Below, in pieces: positions 27,242-36,794 of a stretch of DNA of 46,585 bases. This DNA is from Fibrobacter succinogenes (lineage in GTDB: Bacteria; Fibrobacterota; Fibrobacteria; Fibrobacterales; Fibrobacteraceae), in NCBI GenBank assembly GCA_902800815.1, contig CADCGB010000031.1:1-46585 (forward strand), given 5' to 3'. Both the position numbers and the translations under genes were made by a program. The notes under the pieces are model-generated. The model worked only from the letters and a program-made list of their open reading frames with translations, made no database searches and had not been told where the DNA came from. Position 1 is the first letter of the stretch. Each line of letters begins with the position of its first letter.

Positions 27242-30200
27242 TTAAGGCAATGTAAACTGCGACAAGAAGTTCCACTCAGTATTAGGATTGCCTTGATCAT
27301 GCCCACCACCTGTAACGGTACACAGAGTGACCCTGGTTCCGCCACCACAATTTTCGTATGTCTGGCAGCCCGTGGCGGGTTCATCCGAAACAGGGGTACC
27401 AGTACAACTATTCACTTGCGCCCACTTTGTAAACGTACCCTCGGCGCCCATAAAGGTCATGCCATCGTTATATCCAGAATCACCACCGGCATATCTTATT
27501 ACTCCATCATTGGTTCCGCGGGTATTAATAATGGGGAACGGCCTTACTTGACCACAACTAGAGTTATTATTACTCAACAAGTCGCCAGAAGACGCTGCCC
27601 CGGCGGCAAAGAGATCCGCCAATTCACAGCCCGCATAGTTCACAAAAATTGCGCCATGTGAGAATCCATGTGCATAGATACGCCAGCTATCCACACACGC
27701 CTCGGACGAAACCGCACTAATAAAGTCGCGAGTAAACTGAATATCATCAACATTGGAAAATTCAGTCACACCAACATTCCACCCAAATACTCCTTGCACC
27801 GTCGTTCCAGTGGCTTTAGCTTCTGGAATCACCACAATGGCACCATTGGCTAGAGCCACATCAATTATACTGGCCATTGATATCCAGCCATTCGGGTTCG
27901 TCCCCATCGGATGGTATGTCACAAGCATCGGAGCAGGTTCATCACCGGTAAAACCAGTCGGGAACTTCACGACAACCTTACGACCGTCAACAGTAAGCGT
28001 ATCATCCGTCTTGAGCGTCTTACCCGAACAAACAGGTTTTACACCCTTGATACAACGGACGCTCCTTCCTGTGGTCTTCATGTTACCTTCATCCTGGTAT
28101 GCAACATTGTACTCATTCGAAAGGTAAAGATTCCATGCATGATTGTTATTATTCACAGAACTGTTTGTAGACCAGAATTCTGCTTTTTCCCCCTTATAGT
28201 AACAATCTTCACCCATGCATATACCCGCAGGCAACGCCGTAAAGCCGGTAGTATTATCGCCCGCACCACCTTGCCAGCCACCATAGACAGACTTAAGATG
28301 TACACCCGTATTCTCTTCATCGCCAATAGCAAGGAGCAAACTAGCATATTCGCCATAAGAAGGGAGGTGCCATCCATCGGGGCAAACGTTCAAAGCCGTT
28401 TTCCACGGATACAGCCTTCCATACAACTTGCAGTTTGTTGAATCATTGTCATAGCAATAGCTAGCCGTATCGCCCTTAGGCTTATAATTCAGGTTTTCCG
28501 CCATCCAGGTCTGTTCACCAAATTCAAATACCTTATAGATTTCGCCATCACGCGCATCTATAATCGTATCATATTCAACAGAGGGATTCAAGTAAATCCA
28601 TGCGGATGTCCTATGTTCCTTATCCTGCATGTATGTATTATAAGCCGTCATTCCACCGCTGTACTTGCCAACAGCGGCAATATTGAACGATGCTCCATCC
28701 AAGCCACTCGGGAACACAAAATCCAAGCCCGCAGCCCTAGGCAAATATGCATCGAGTTTAATCTTCGGACTAGAACATACGAATTCACTCCAAGCATAGC
28801 ACCTTGTTGCCATTGTTTCTTGCTTGGGCAACTCGACCCTACAAGTTCCCCAATCAGTAAAGTCATTGTACTCTGCATCATATTTAGGAGCAATTTTGAG
28901 CCAGATTCCAGCATTATCCGACGAGTATGTCAAACAGAGACCGCCCCATTCTTCCATATGGGCTGCAGAATCTACGTTGAAACCAAATTCCGGATAACCC
29001 GCCGCACTCTTCACCGAGCCACAAATTCCGCCACCACAAGCAAGCAGAACGTTATTCCTTATTTCATTCGTTTCATCGACTTCAGCGCCAAAATCAAAGT
29101 AATTACGAGCATTATTATTTACAACAACATATGTACCCAAGAGGTCGGTCTTAATAAACGCATCTAACCCATCGAACGCCCTGCTGCCGTACCAAATAAG
29201 GTCACTTTCGGAGATTGTTGTCTCCACGTCTTTTTCCCTTACGCAACGGACACTCAACTTATCTGTCGTATAACCGCCGTAAATGTGAGCGTCCAAATGT
29301 TCTCTAACAATGGAAAGATATTCAGCAGATCCTTCAGAACCGTATGAAGACCAGAAATCAGCGCGATCCCCTGCATTTACAGCCGGGAGAGCAGAAAAAC
29401 CGACAGCGTCCGTGCCGTTTATCACCCAGCCATCACTGGTTTTAAGTTTAAACGCCGACGAATCTGCTCCGACGAAAGACTTCAACGCTTCATACTCTGC
29501 CTTAGAGGGAAGGTGCCAGCCAACCGGACAGGCCTGCATAGCCGCATCCCAAGTGTAGAGACGTCCAAACAAGTTGCAATTTTCTGCATTGTCATCCAGG
29601 CAAGCAGTATTGCCCATCAAAACTGGCGTACTTGTACTATCGGCGTAATTCAGGTTCTGCGCCATCCAGGTATTCCCATCTATCTTGATAGTCTTGTAGA
29701 CCTTGCCATCGCGGATGTCCGTAAACGTGCCATATTCGAGATTAGGCTTCAGGTAATCTTCCACAGTGGTTTTCGCATCACCCTCGACACAGCGAACAGA
29801 ATAACCAATCTTTTCATTTACATTTCTATTATCAACATCATCCGAATTATTCGACACCATATACGACGCATACAGGTTATCCCATTTTGGAGTAGCCGTC
29901 CAGAAGTAGCCCTTATAACCGGCCCAATCGAATACACCCGTAGAGTCCCTAAAGCCACCGGGTAAAGCGGTAAAGCCGAAATCGTCCGTACCACTGTAAT
30001 CTTCATCTCCAATTTTCCATCCTGTGGTAGACTTGTATTTCACCGCGGGGCCCTGATAGTTCGCATCCGTATATTCGCCTCTGAAAATATTATTCATTCT
30101 GCGGAACTCCACCTCATCGGGCAAATGCCAGCCCGAGGGGCAAGCCTCCAATGCGGCCGCCCTAGTGTACAGGCGCCCGTACTTGGTGCAGCTGTCCTGT

Positions 30201-32578
30201 GAATTCCCGTAGCACCAGCTATTTCCCTCCAGAACAGAGGTATTTACGCTGTCGGCGTAGTTCAGGTTCTGCGCGAACCACCTCTTGCCGTCAATCACCG
30301 TGGTCTTGTAAACCTGGCCATCGCGGGTATCCATATACTCACCATATTCGAAATCAGGCTTCAAGTAATCCGATGCCTTCGGCGGAAGATCCTTGATGCA
30401 GCGCACAGACATGTAGAAATCTTCCTTCGAGTGGGACTCCATAACCACTTCCGATTTATCGTATTGCAAAAGCGTATAGCTGCCCGCTTCACCAAGGTTG
30501 TACATCGTGGAGTTCCAGAACCATGCCTGCCATACCTTTTCATGGCATCCATCCCCTCCAGCTTCGGGAGTATAGCAGTACCCACCGGGGAGCGCACTGA
30601 AACCGTACGTATCGTACCCCCTATAGGGAGTCCCCTCAGTGTACCAGCCTACTACGGATTTCAGGTGCGATCCGGCAATATAGGGTTCGCCATTACCCGC
30701 AGCATAGAACAAAGCACTGTATTCCGCTTCACTGGGCAAATGCCACCCAGCAGGGCAAATCGTCTGAGCTTCTTCCCAGGTGTAAAGACGGCCATACGTA
30801 GTACAATTATCAGACTCGTTATCATAGCATATGGAATTGTCCGTATAACGGTCCATGTTCTCCGCCATCCAGGTCTGGTCACCAATCTTGACCGTCTTGT
30901 AAGTCCTGCCATCACGAGTATCGGTAAACGTGCCGTACTTCTTGGAGTTCTCGTACAGCTGTTTAACAATCCCCTGATTATACTTGGGAGAATCGATATA
31001 AGCAAAGCCACAACGGTCAAACGAACCAACCTCGTAAATGATGAAGAACTGGTTACTATCATTTTCATTTCCGTTGAACCGGACAGAGATTCCCTTAAGG
31101 ATCTGCGCAATCTCTGGGCCCGTAATCTGAGGACCACTAGAACTTTTCTGCTTGAAGGCATCCCATTTCAGGCTCACTGTCCTAGCCACTTCATACGAGG
31201 CAATATGTTCGAGTACCGCCGATGGGAGATTGTCATTGTAGACGGACTCATCCCTGGGGAGCAACCGGACCTCGGCATCTTCAGAGGCCATGTAAGTAAA
31301 GCAGATGCCATCCCCCCATTGAGTGGTCACATCGAACACTCTGGTGTCATCAGAAACATTGAAATACGTTTCTGCCCACGCGGGTGTGTAATTCCCGAAG
31401 TCCACCAAGCCGCACACGCCATGACAATTCTCAAATATATTGTCGGGAGTATAAAGTACCGTATTACCGCCCAAAACCTCATCGGTTCTGAAATACCAGC
31501 TCGAGAAACCAAAGGTAGACTTCACTATGCTGGATTCGCTACCGTTCCAGAGGAATCCAATTACAGAACTGCTGGACTGGGCCACGCTAGAGCTGGACCT
31601 TGCCGTGCTGCTGCTCGACGCCACGGGAGTGGAGCTGGAACTGTTCTGCACGGTACCACTGCTTGAGTTGCCCTCGTTGGCGCTGGATTCCACGCCGTTG
31701 CTACCCGGATTAGTACTTCCATTGCTATCCGGATCGGTGCTGCCACTGCTGTCGCCGGGCTGTTCTTCCCCAGAAGAATTACGGGTTGTAGAGGTATAGC
31801 CAACGCCCACAAGCACAAAGGACTTGCCCTCGGGGCAAGATTCGGTCATCACGATAGAGGCCTTTGCGCTGGTAGCGCCCACCGCTACTGCATCAAGCCA
31901 AGTATCTTCGCCCGATACACGCGTCATGGAATCCGGATCAAACTTCATTGCCACGGCAGTGCTTGACTCATCGATGAGCTTGCGGTACACACCCGCGACA
32001 TTACCCGCATCGTCCGTCAACGTCAACGTCAGGTAGGTGTTGTGACAGCCGTTCGTGTATGCCACTACGATATTGTTGTTCGATAAAGTAGAGAGGAGGT
32101 TATCCATCTTGAACGAGATACCGACAGTCTCGCCATCGCCAACCAACGAAGAGTAGAAACCGATACCACCGTTACGACGCAAGAAAGGCATCAGGTTAGA
32201 GTCCAACCGGTCAATGGAATAATCGTAAGCCTTGTCGTTCTTACCCATGAAGGTTATACGCGCGCCGCCTTCGGTAAACACCTCGAAAACACCGTTGTTG
32301 GCCGTGTTGTAGGTGCCATCGTCAGCAGTAGCACACCAGGCCCACTTGCCGGAACTACAAACCTTGGTCAAGTCCACGTTTACCTTGTCCAGGTTTTCGC
32401 GGAACACTTCCTCGTTGCCGATGGTTTCCTTGTAGTTGCCTTCGTACTTGTCTACGTAGTCCGAACAGGCGGAGAGGATTAATGCAATGGATCCTATCGC
32501 CACTGCGTGGCTCCAGGATGACATTCCCCGAATGGCACTTTTCATTGCTAATTCCGAATTCATTATTCCGAATTTCAT
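27242..32578 (-). CDS. Giant lipoprotein: four FISUMP modules fused to a C-terminal esterase
   Basis: A 1778-residue surface lipoprotein. The signal peptide ends I-L-S-A-C (Cys38). Order: an N-terminal beta-rich domain (about 45-270); a Ser/Gly/Pro linker (275-335); a beta domain with W-G-D-G-I-C-F-T-Y (345-535); three FISUMP modules (about 548-730, 746-928, 948-1114); a second copy of the beta domain with W-G-G-L-C-L-T-Y (1122-1320); a fourth FISUMP module (1334-1511); and an alpha/beta-hydrolase (1514-1778) resembling PHB depolymerase/feruloyl esterase proteins (COG3509 type), with G-F-S-H-G (Ser1641), D1692 in R-G-T-N-D-G and His1760 in G-G-G-H-D as likely triad. GGGAGG 4 nt before ATG 32578 sets the start, though an internal ATG at 32545 would give a more standard leader. 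Likely deacylates plant polymer side groups; inferred. Confidence 0.92.
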   Translation of the reverse strand: MKFGIMNSELAMKSAIRGMSSWSHAVAIGSIALILSACSDYVDKYEGNYKETIGNEEVFRENLDKVNVDLTKVCSSGKWAWCATADDGTYNTANNGVFEVFTEGGARITFMGKNDKAYDYSIDRLDSNLMPFLRRNGGIGFYSSLVGDGETVGISFKMDNLLSTLSNNNIVVAYTNGCHNTYLTLTLTDDAGNVAGVYRKLIDESSTAVAMKFDPDSMTRVSGEDTWLDAVAVGATSAKASIVMTESCPEGKSFVLVGVGYTSTTRNSSGEEQPGDSSGSTDPDSNGSTNPGSNGVESSANEGNSSSGTVQNSSSSTPVASSSSTARSSSSVAQSSSSVIGFLWNGSESSIVKSTFGFSSWYFRTDEVLGGNTVLYTPDNIFENCHGVCGLVDFGNYTPAWAETYFNVSDDTRVFDVTTQWGDGICFTYMASEDAEVRLLPRDESVYNDNLPSAVLEHIASYEVARTVSLKWDAFKQKSSSGPQITGPEIAQILKGISVRFNGNENDSNQFFIIYEVGSFDRCGFAYIDSPKYNQGIVKQLYENSKKYGTFTDTRDGRTYKTVKIGDQTWMAENMDRYTDNSICYDNESDNCTTYGRLYTWEEAQTICPAGWHLPSEAEYSALFYAAGNGEPYIAGSHLKSVVGWYTEGTPYRGYDTYGFSALPGGYCYTPEAGGDGCHEKVWQAWFWNSTMYNLGEAGSYTLLQYDKSEVVMESHSKEDFYMSVRCIKDLPPKASDYLKPDFEYGEYMDTRDGQVYKTTVIDGKRWFAQNLNYADSVNTSVLEGNSWCYGNSQDSCTKYGRLYTRAAALEACPSGWHLPDEVEFRRMNNIFRGEYTDANYQGPAVKYKSTTGWKIGDEDYSGTDDFGFTALPGGFRDSTGVFDWAGYKGYFWTATPKWDNLYASYMVSNNSDDVDNRNVNEKIGYSVRCVEGDAKTTVEDYLKPNLEYGTFTDIRDGKVYKTIKIDGNTWMAQNLNYADSTSTPVLMGNTACLDDNAENCNLFGRLYTWDAAMQACPVGWHLPSKAEYEALKSFVGADSSAFKLKTSDGWVINGTDAVGFSALPAVNAGDRADFWSSYGSEGSAEYLSIVREHLDAHIYGGYTTDKLSVRCVREKDVETTISESDLIWYGSRAFDGLDAFIKTDLLGTYVVVNNNARNYFDFGAEVDETNEIRNNVLLACGGGICGSVKSAAGYPEFGFNVDSAAHMEEWGGLCLTYSSDNAGIWLKIAPKYDAEYNDFTDWGTCRVELPKQETMATRCYAWSEFVCSSPKIKLDAYLPRAAGLDFVFPSGLDGASFNIAAVGKYSGGMTAYNTYMQDKEHRTSAWIYLNPSVEYDTIIDARDGEIYKVFEFGEQTWMAENLNYKPKGDTASYCYDNDSTNCKLYGRLYPWKTALNVCPDGWHLPSYGEYASLLLAIGDEENTGVHLKSVYGGWQGGAGDNTTGFTALPAGICMGEDCYYKGEKAEFWSTNSSVNNNNHAWNLYLSNEYNVAYQDEGNMKTTGRSVRCIKGVKPVCSGKTLKTDDTLTVDGRKVVVKFPTGFTGDEPAPMLVTYHPMGTNPNGWISMASIIDVALANGAIVVIPEAKATGTTVQGVFGWNVGVTEFSNVDDIQFTRDFISAVSSEACVDSWRIYAHGFSHGAIFVNYAGCELADLFAAGAASSGDLLSNNNSSCGQVRPFPIINTRGTNDGVIRYAGGDSGYNDGMTFMGAEGTFTKWAQVNSCTGTPVSDEPATGCQTYENCGGGTRVTLCTVTGGGHDQGNPNTEWNFLSQFTLP
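32487..32524 (-). repeat. Hairpin repeat, copy E, inside the signal-peptide codons
   Basis: Minus-strand reading starts ATGTCATCCTGGAG and ends GATAGGATCCAT, as in copies A-C. Inner arms GCCAC/GTGGC and outer arms ATCCT/AGGAT pair. It encodes residues 19-31 (M-S-S-W-S-H-A-V-A-I-G-S-I) of the FISUMP-esterase signal peptide in frame. Confidence 0.8.
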
Positions 32579-32587
32579 AAAGCCTCC

Positions 32588-34093
32588 CTAGAACAGGAAT
32601 GTCACACCGATGCCTACGACACCAAGTGCGGCTATGCCGATGAAAACGTTACGCAACGTCTGGTTGCTTTCAATCTTGTCGTGCTGGTCCTTGTACTCGT
32701 CGGGGTTCACGGGAACCTCTTCGCTCGCGGACTTCGCCTTGCTATTGAACACGGCAGCAAGCACGCCGCCCGTCACCGTGACGGCACCCGCTATAGCGAG
32801 CGGAATCCAGTGAATACGGGACTTCGAAACTGCGCCATCGGCCTTCTTCGCATCAGACGCCGCAGCAGCGGCAGCCTGCTTGTCGGCCTCGTCTTCGGCA
32901 AGAGCACGTTCAAGTTCGGCAAGGCCCTGCTTGTAGGCAAGAGAATCCTCGGCGGTCATCTGTTCCGATTCATCCTGCGAATTCGCCTGAACGGCCTCGT
33001 CCGGTAAAACCTCGGAATCCCAGGCCCAGCGGCCCACCATTTCCATCTTCTTGAGTTTCTTGAACACCTGCTTGCCCTCGAACTTCTCGAGCACGGCATC
33101 CTTCGGCTGGATAAGTTCAGCCTTCTTTTCCTTGATATTGAAGAACAGGTTCGAATACTTCTTGTCGGCATCGATAGTCTTCTCGAACAGGCGAATACCG
33201 TTCAGGTAGTAGGCACCGTGCACCGGACGGCGCATATCCACACGCAGGGACATCGTCTTCTGGTTCATCATGAACTTCACGTTCGAGCCCGCCTTTTTAA
33301 GCGAATCGTTCTTCACCTTCAGGGTCGCTATGAACATCGGGGCAAATTCCTTGCCTGACTGGCGCATCACAATGGGGCCGCACTTCTCAATCCACAGGTT
33401 CGCAAGCCTCTGCTGCTGGCCCACGCGGGCAGAATCGTACGACAGGGCAAAATCATATTCCGCATCAAAATCGCCCTCGTAGTTGATGGGTTCAAGGTAC
33501 ACGTTACCACGCAGGCGCAGCAACTGGTCGCGGCTCTTGACGATACTCGTGAGGGCCTCGGAACAGCTAGCCAACTGGCGAATACGTTCTTCAAAAGTAG
33601 TCGCCATGCGCATAGAACCAAGTCGGACTTCACCGGTCAATTCCATATAGTCGTTTTCGAACATGGGGAGTTCAACCTCGTAGAACCTTGCACAGGTCGT
33701 ATCCAGGAGGTCGTTCAGCGAAACGGAAGAACACCGGTCGTTCATCTCTGCAATGCGGTTTGCACGCTTTAGGAGGGCAGCCACCTCTGGGTTGGAATCA
33801 CCCGCCATGGTCTGCAGGTTCTTGAGGTCATCCTTCAACTTCTGGATTTCTTCGGGGCTTTTAACGAACACGGAAACCGTGGTGCCCTGGCCATCGGATG
33901 CAGTTGCTTCGGAGGCATTAGAAGGCTGTGCCGGAGCCTCGGTGAACTGCTGTGCGGGGGCCGGAGCCGCAGCGGGCTGGGCCGTGGGGGCCGCAGGTTG
34001 GGCTGCAGGAGCAGCGGGGGCAGCCGCAGGTTGCTGAGCAAATGCAAACGGGGCTATAAACAAGCCCATAAGAATCAGTCGTTTCAAGAACAT
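32588..34093 (-). CDS. Secreted Pro/Ala-rich protein with two C-terminal membrane segments
   Basis: A 501-residue protein of unknown function. A signal peptide (M-F-L-K-R-L ... F-A-F-A) precedes a spacer of Ala, Pro and Gln (about 20-55). The middle (about 75-370) is mixed alpha/beta with no motif I recognise; it includes Cys pairs near R-C-S-S-V and T-T-C-A-R. An acidic Ala-rich helix follows (about 375-420), then two hydrophobic segments (about 435-452 and 480-500), so the protein should be membrane-attached at its C-terminus. ATG 34093 has GGAG 9 nt upstream; ATG 34108 in frame is the alternative. Its stop lies 9 bp before the FISUMP-esterase start, so the two are one operon and may form one surface complex. 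Confidence 0.8.
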   Translation of the reverse strand: MFLKRLILMGLFIAPFAFAQQPAAAPAAPAAQPAAPTAQPAAAPAPAQQFTEAPAQPSNASEATASDGQGTTVSVFVKSPEEIQKLKDDLKNLQTMAGDSNPEVAALLKRANRIAEMNDRCSSVSLNDLLDTTCARFYEVELPMFENDYMELTGEVRLGSMRMATTFEERIRQLASCSEALTSIVKSRDQLLRLRGNVYLEPINYEGDFDAEYDFALSYDSARVGQQQRLANLWIEKCGPIVMRQSGKEFAPMFIATLKVKNDSLKKAGSNVKFMMNQKTMSLRVDMRRPVHGAYYLNGIRLFEKTIDADKKYSNLFFNIKEKKAELIQPKDAVLEKFEGKQVFKKLKKMEMVGRWAWDSEVLPDEAVQANSQDESEQMTAEDSLAYKQGLAELERALAEDEADKQAAAAAASDAKKADGAVSKSRIHWIPLAIAGAVTVTGGVLAAVFNSKAKSASEEVPVNPDEYKDQHDKIESNQTLRNVFIGIAALGVVGIGVTFLF

Positions 34094-34167
34094 TGTACGA
34101 CGCTCCATTATAAACTTTCTGTAAACAGAATATAACTAAAATATTAGGTAAAAATGTCAATCATTCC

Positions 34168-34192
34168 ATGTCACCCTGCCGTAGGGTGACAT
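34168..34192. repeat. Perfect hairpin with ATGTCACCCT arms
   Basis: Ten-bp arms ATGTCACCCT / AGGGTGACAT around GCCGT, in the gap downstream of the SNF transporter gene. The arm resembles the dispersed ATGTCATCCT repeats but is fully symmetrical. It may act as the transporter gene's terminator. Confidence 0.7.
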
Positions 34193-34264
34193 TTTGCACA
34201 TATAGGGCCCCTAGCGGAGTGATATTACACACAAACCGCGCCAAATGTGTGAGGAATCAATCCC

Positions 34265-35674
34265 CTAGCCGAAAATTTTCGCGTAAATCCCGGGTGCGAA
34301 CTTCTCGATATAGCCCATCGCGAGGATGAAAATGATCACCGCGGGCAAAATCCACTTGAAATAGAAGCAAAGAACGGGATTCGTGGGAATGTTGAATCCT
34401 TTTCCAAAATTCGCCTCAGTAAGGAAGTTCTTCTGTTTCCAGCCAAACTTATGATTGCAGAAAAGCACGAACACGAGCGCCCCCAGCGGCAAGAGCGTAT
34501 TGGACACGAGGAAATCTTCCAGGTCGAGCACGCAGCTACCGGCACCGAACGGTTCAAAGCCCGAAAGCACGTTGAACCCGAGCGCGCACGGGACCGAGAG
34601 GAGCACGATGGCGATAAAATTCCAGCGCACCGCACGGCTACGCTCTACCTTATGGGCATCAATCCAGTAGGCAATGATGTTCTCGAACACGGCGACAAGC
34701 GTGGAGAGCGCCGCAAACGAGAGGAACAGGAAGAACGCCGCACCGCAAATACGGCCCGCAGGCATCTGTGCAAACACGTTCGGGAGCGTCGCAAAGATAA
34801 GGCCGGGGCCCGCACCGGGTTCCACGCCAAACGCAAAGCAGCTCGGGATAATGATGAGGCCCGCAAGGAAAGCCACCGCAGTATCAAGAATACATATGTT
34901 TGCAGCTTCCTTCGGGAGGCTATGCGTCTTGCCAATATAACTCCCGAAAATAGTCATGGAGCCGATACCGATACTGAGCGTAAAGAACGACTGGCCGAGA
35001 GCGGCAAAGACGACCTTCCCGATTCCAGCCTCCTTCAGTTTCGAGAAATCGGGCTTGAGGTAGAATTCGAGCCCCTCGCCCGCACCTGGGAGCGTAAGCA
35101 CGCGCACCACAAGCAAGAGCATTATGAACAGGAGGGCGACCATCATTATCTTGGTGACGCCTTCCACACCGCGCTTCACGCCGAGCGCCACGATAGAAAG
35201 CCCGAGGAATGTCGCAACAATCATCCAGAAGCACAGTAGCGGCCCGTTACCGAGCATCTCGCCAAACGCAGAGCCCACCTGTTCGGGGCTCATTCCCATG
35301 AGGTCGCCCATGGTGACCATGCGGTAGAAGTAGTAGAGCATCCAGCCCGTGACCGTCGTGTAGAACATCATGAGCAGGTAGTTGCCCACAATCATCGGGA
35401 CCCCCGCATAATGCCACCTATGCCCGGGCTTTTCGAGGATATTGAACGCCTTGCCCACGCCACGCTGCGATGCGCGGCCCACGGTAAATTCCATCACCAG
35501 GATCGGGAATCCGAAAATCAGGAGGAATAACAGATAAATTAAAATGAACGCGGCACCGCCGTACTGCCCCGTGATAAACGGGAACCTCCACACGTTACCC
35601 AGGCCGATGGCACAGCCTGCAGCAACCAGGATAAACCCTAGACGCGAGCCAAATCCTTCGCGATTGTCACTCAT
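34265..35674 (-). CDS. Sodium-dependent transporter, SNF (NSS) family
   Basis: A 469-residue inner-membrane symporter with about 11-12 helices, of the neurotransmitter:sodium symporter family, which in bacteria mostly imports amino acids with Na+. The first helix has the family signature G-F-I-L-V-A-A-G-C-A-I-G-L-G-N-V-W-R-F-P (unwound, with the Na+ and substrate site), then G-G-A-A-F and P-I-L-V-M-E. Later G-S-Y-I (TM6 region) and F-A-A-L-S-T-L-V-A-V-F-E (TM8 region) match. The substrate is not predictable. Its ATG overlaps the phosphatase gene stop by 4 bp (ATGA), so it is the second gene of that operon. Confidence 0.93.
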   Translation of the reverse strand: MSDNREGFGSRLGFILVAAGCAIGLGNVWRFPFITGQYGGAAFILIYLLFLLIFGFPILVMEFTVGRASQRGVGKAFNILEKPGHRWHYAGVPMIVGNYLLMMFYTTVTGWMLYYFYRMVTMGDLMGMSPEQVGSAFGEMLGNGPLLCFWMIVATFLGLSIVALGVKRGVEGVTKIMMVALLFIMLLLVVRVLTLPGAGEGLEFYLKPDFSKLKEAGIGKVVFAALGQSFFTLSIGIGSMTIFGSYIGKTHSLPKEAANICILDTAVAFLAGLIIIPSCFAFGVEPGAGPGLIFATLPNVFAQMPAGRICGAAFFLFLSFAALSTLVAVFENIIAYWIDAHKVERSRAVRWNFIAIVLLSVPCALGFNVLSGFEPFGAGSCVLDLEDFLVSNTLLPLGALVFVLFCNHKFGWKQKNFLTEANFGKGFNIPTNPVLCFYFKWILPAVIIFILAMGYIEKFAPGIYAKIFG

Positions 35675-36726
35675 TTCTTGTTCGTGCCGTTATAGTGGGC
35701 ATACTGACCGTAAAGACCATCCACCGGGATATACCTGCGGCTACCGTCAGCAGCTATAATAATTGCCACGCCCTGCACATAGCCACACCACTGCCCAAGG
35801 TCTTCATAAGCCTTGAAGTCTACCGCCAGCTTGGTAAGGTAGGCCGTCAGCGGAGCCACCACCATGTCGTGAGAAATCATGATGCCAATGCGGTATTCCG
35901 GAGGGAACGCCGGCAAAATGTGCTGCGTCAGGAGTGCGACACTCGTCTCGGTAAGGTCATTGAACGTATCCAGGTATTCACCCTTGTACATCCAGCTGGC
36001 AAACAGCCTGAGCTGGTTCGTCCCGAAATCCTCATCGGCATGGACCGTGACGAGGGAATCGTTCTTCACGTAGCCACCGCCAGCAAGCTTCTGCACAACC
36101 GTGCTCACGAACTGGGTCGAATCGCCACCGCGGCCAGCAAAGATGTTCATTGCGGTCTGCTGGGTACGTACGAAACCAGAATGCGCATAGAAAATCGGGT
36201 CTGTAGCGTTAACCGTGGCAATAGCCGCACCGAGGGACTGTGCTTGGTTCACACCGGTCATATGCAGCGGAGACTCCTGACCGGTTGCACTACCTCGACG
36301 TGCATGGCGAATCACAAAAATCACGCGTTCCGTGGGCTGTACCGTAGCAAGAACATCCGCAAGGGGCAGGAGCGTGCCATTGGCGGCACTGGCCTCGACA
36401 AACGGAGCATCCTTCGCGATTTCTTCTTCAAGCGTGCCGGGGGTATAACCGTTACCCTGCGGTTCGTCGCCACCGACGGCACTGCTTTCAGGAGCAGGGC
36501 CTGCAACCGAGGACGAAGATACCAGCGGGTCACCGGCCTGCGAAACCGGTTCAGCACCAGAACTCGGCGGGAGGAGGGCATCGGAAGAAGATGCCGGCGC
36601 GGAGATGTCGTCAGAAGACTGCGGTGCAGACGGCAACCCGTCTGAACTATCACCACCGCAAGCGGCAAGGAACATTGTGGATGCAACGGCTGCGCCGAGG
36701 AATGTCTTAAGGAACGATGTTTTCAT
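35671..36726 (-). CDS. Histidine phosphatase superfamily lipoprotein
   Basis: A 351-residue lipoprotein. The signal peptide ends F-L-A-A-C, then a Ser/Pro-rich linker (about 25-100). The catalytic domain has I-R-H-A-R-R-G (the R-H-x-x-R phosphohistidine motif), S-G-F-V-R-T-Q-Q-T-A, and the second catalytic His in I-M-I-S-H-D-M. It is thus probably a periplasmic or surface phosphomonoesterase of the branch-1 type; substrate unknown. It begins an operon with the SNF transporter. It is divergent from sufB across 68 bp of A/T-rich DNA holding TATATT-like boxes for both directions. Confidence 0.9.
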   Translation of the reverse strand: MKTSFLKTFLGAAVASTMFLAACGGDSSDGLPSAPQSSDDISAPASSSDALLPPSSGAEPVSQAGDPLVSSSSVAGPAPESSAVGGDEPQGNGYTPGTLEEEIAKDAPFVEASAANGTLLPLADVLATVQPTERVIFVIRHARRGSATGQESPLHMTGVNQAQSLGAAIATVNATDPIFYAHSGFVRTQQTAMNIFAGRGGDSTQFVSTVVQKLAGGGYVKNDSLVTVHADEDFGTNQLRLFASWMYKGEYLDTFNDLTETSVALLTQHILPAFPPEYRIGIMISHDMVVAPLTAYLTKLAVDFKAYEDLGQWCGYVQGVAIIIAADGSRRYIPVDGLYGQYAHYNGTNKK

Positions 36727-36794
36727 AATTTAAAATCCGTATTTTTCTTTAAAATATAAAAGTTTTTTATATTTGTGCGCGCTAAAGGTGTAAA

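Noticed and set aside
27242..32578. Repeated DNA segments resembling a CRISPR or satellite array
   Set aside because: They are the coding repeats of the FISUMP modules, spaced about 500-600 bp and diverged, in one open frame.
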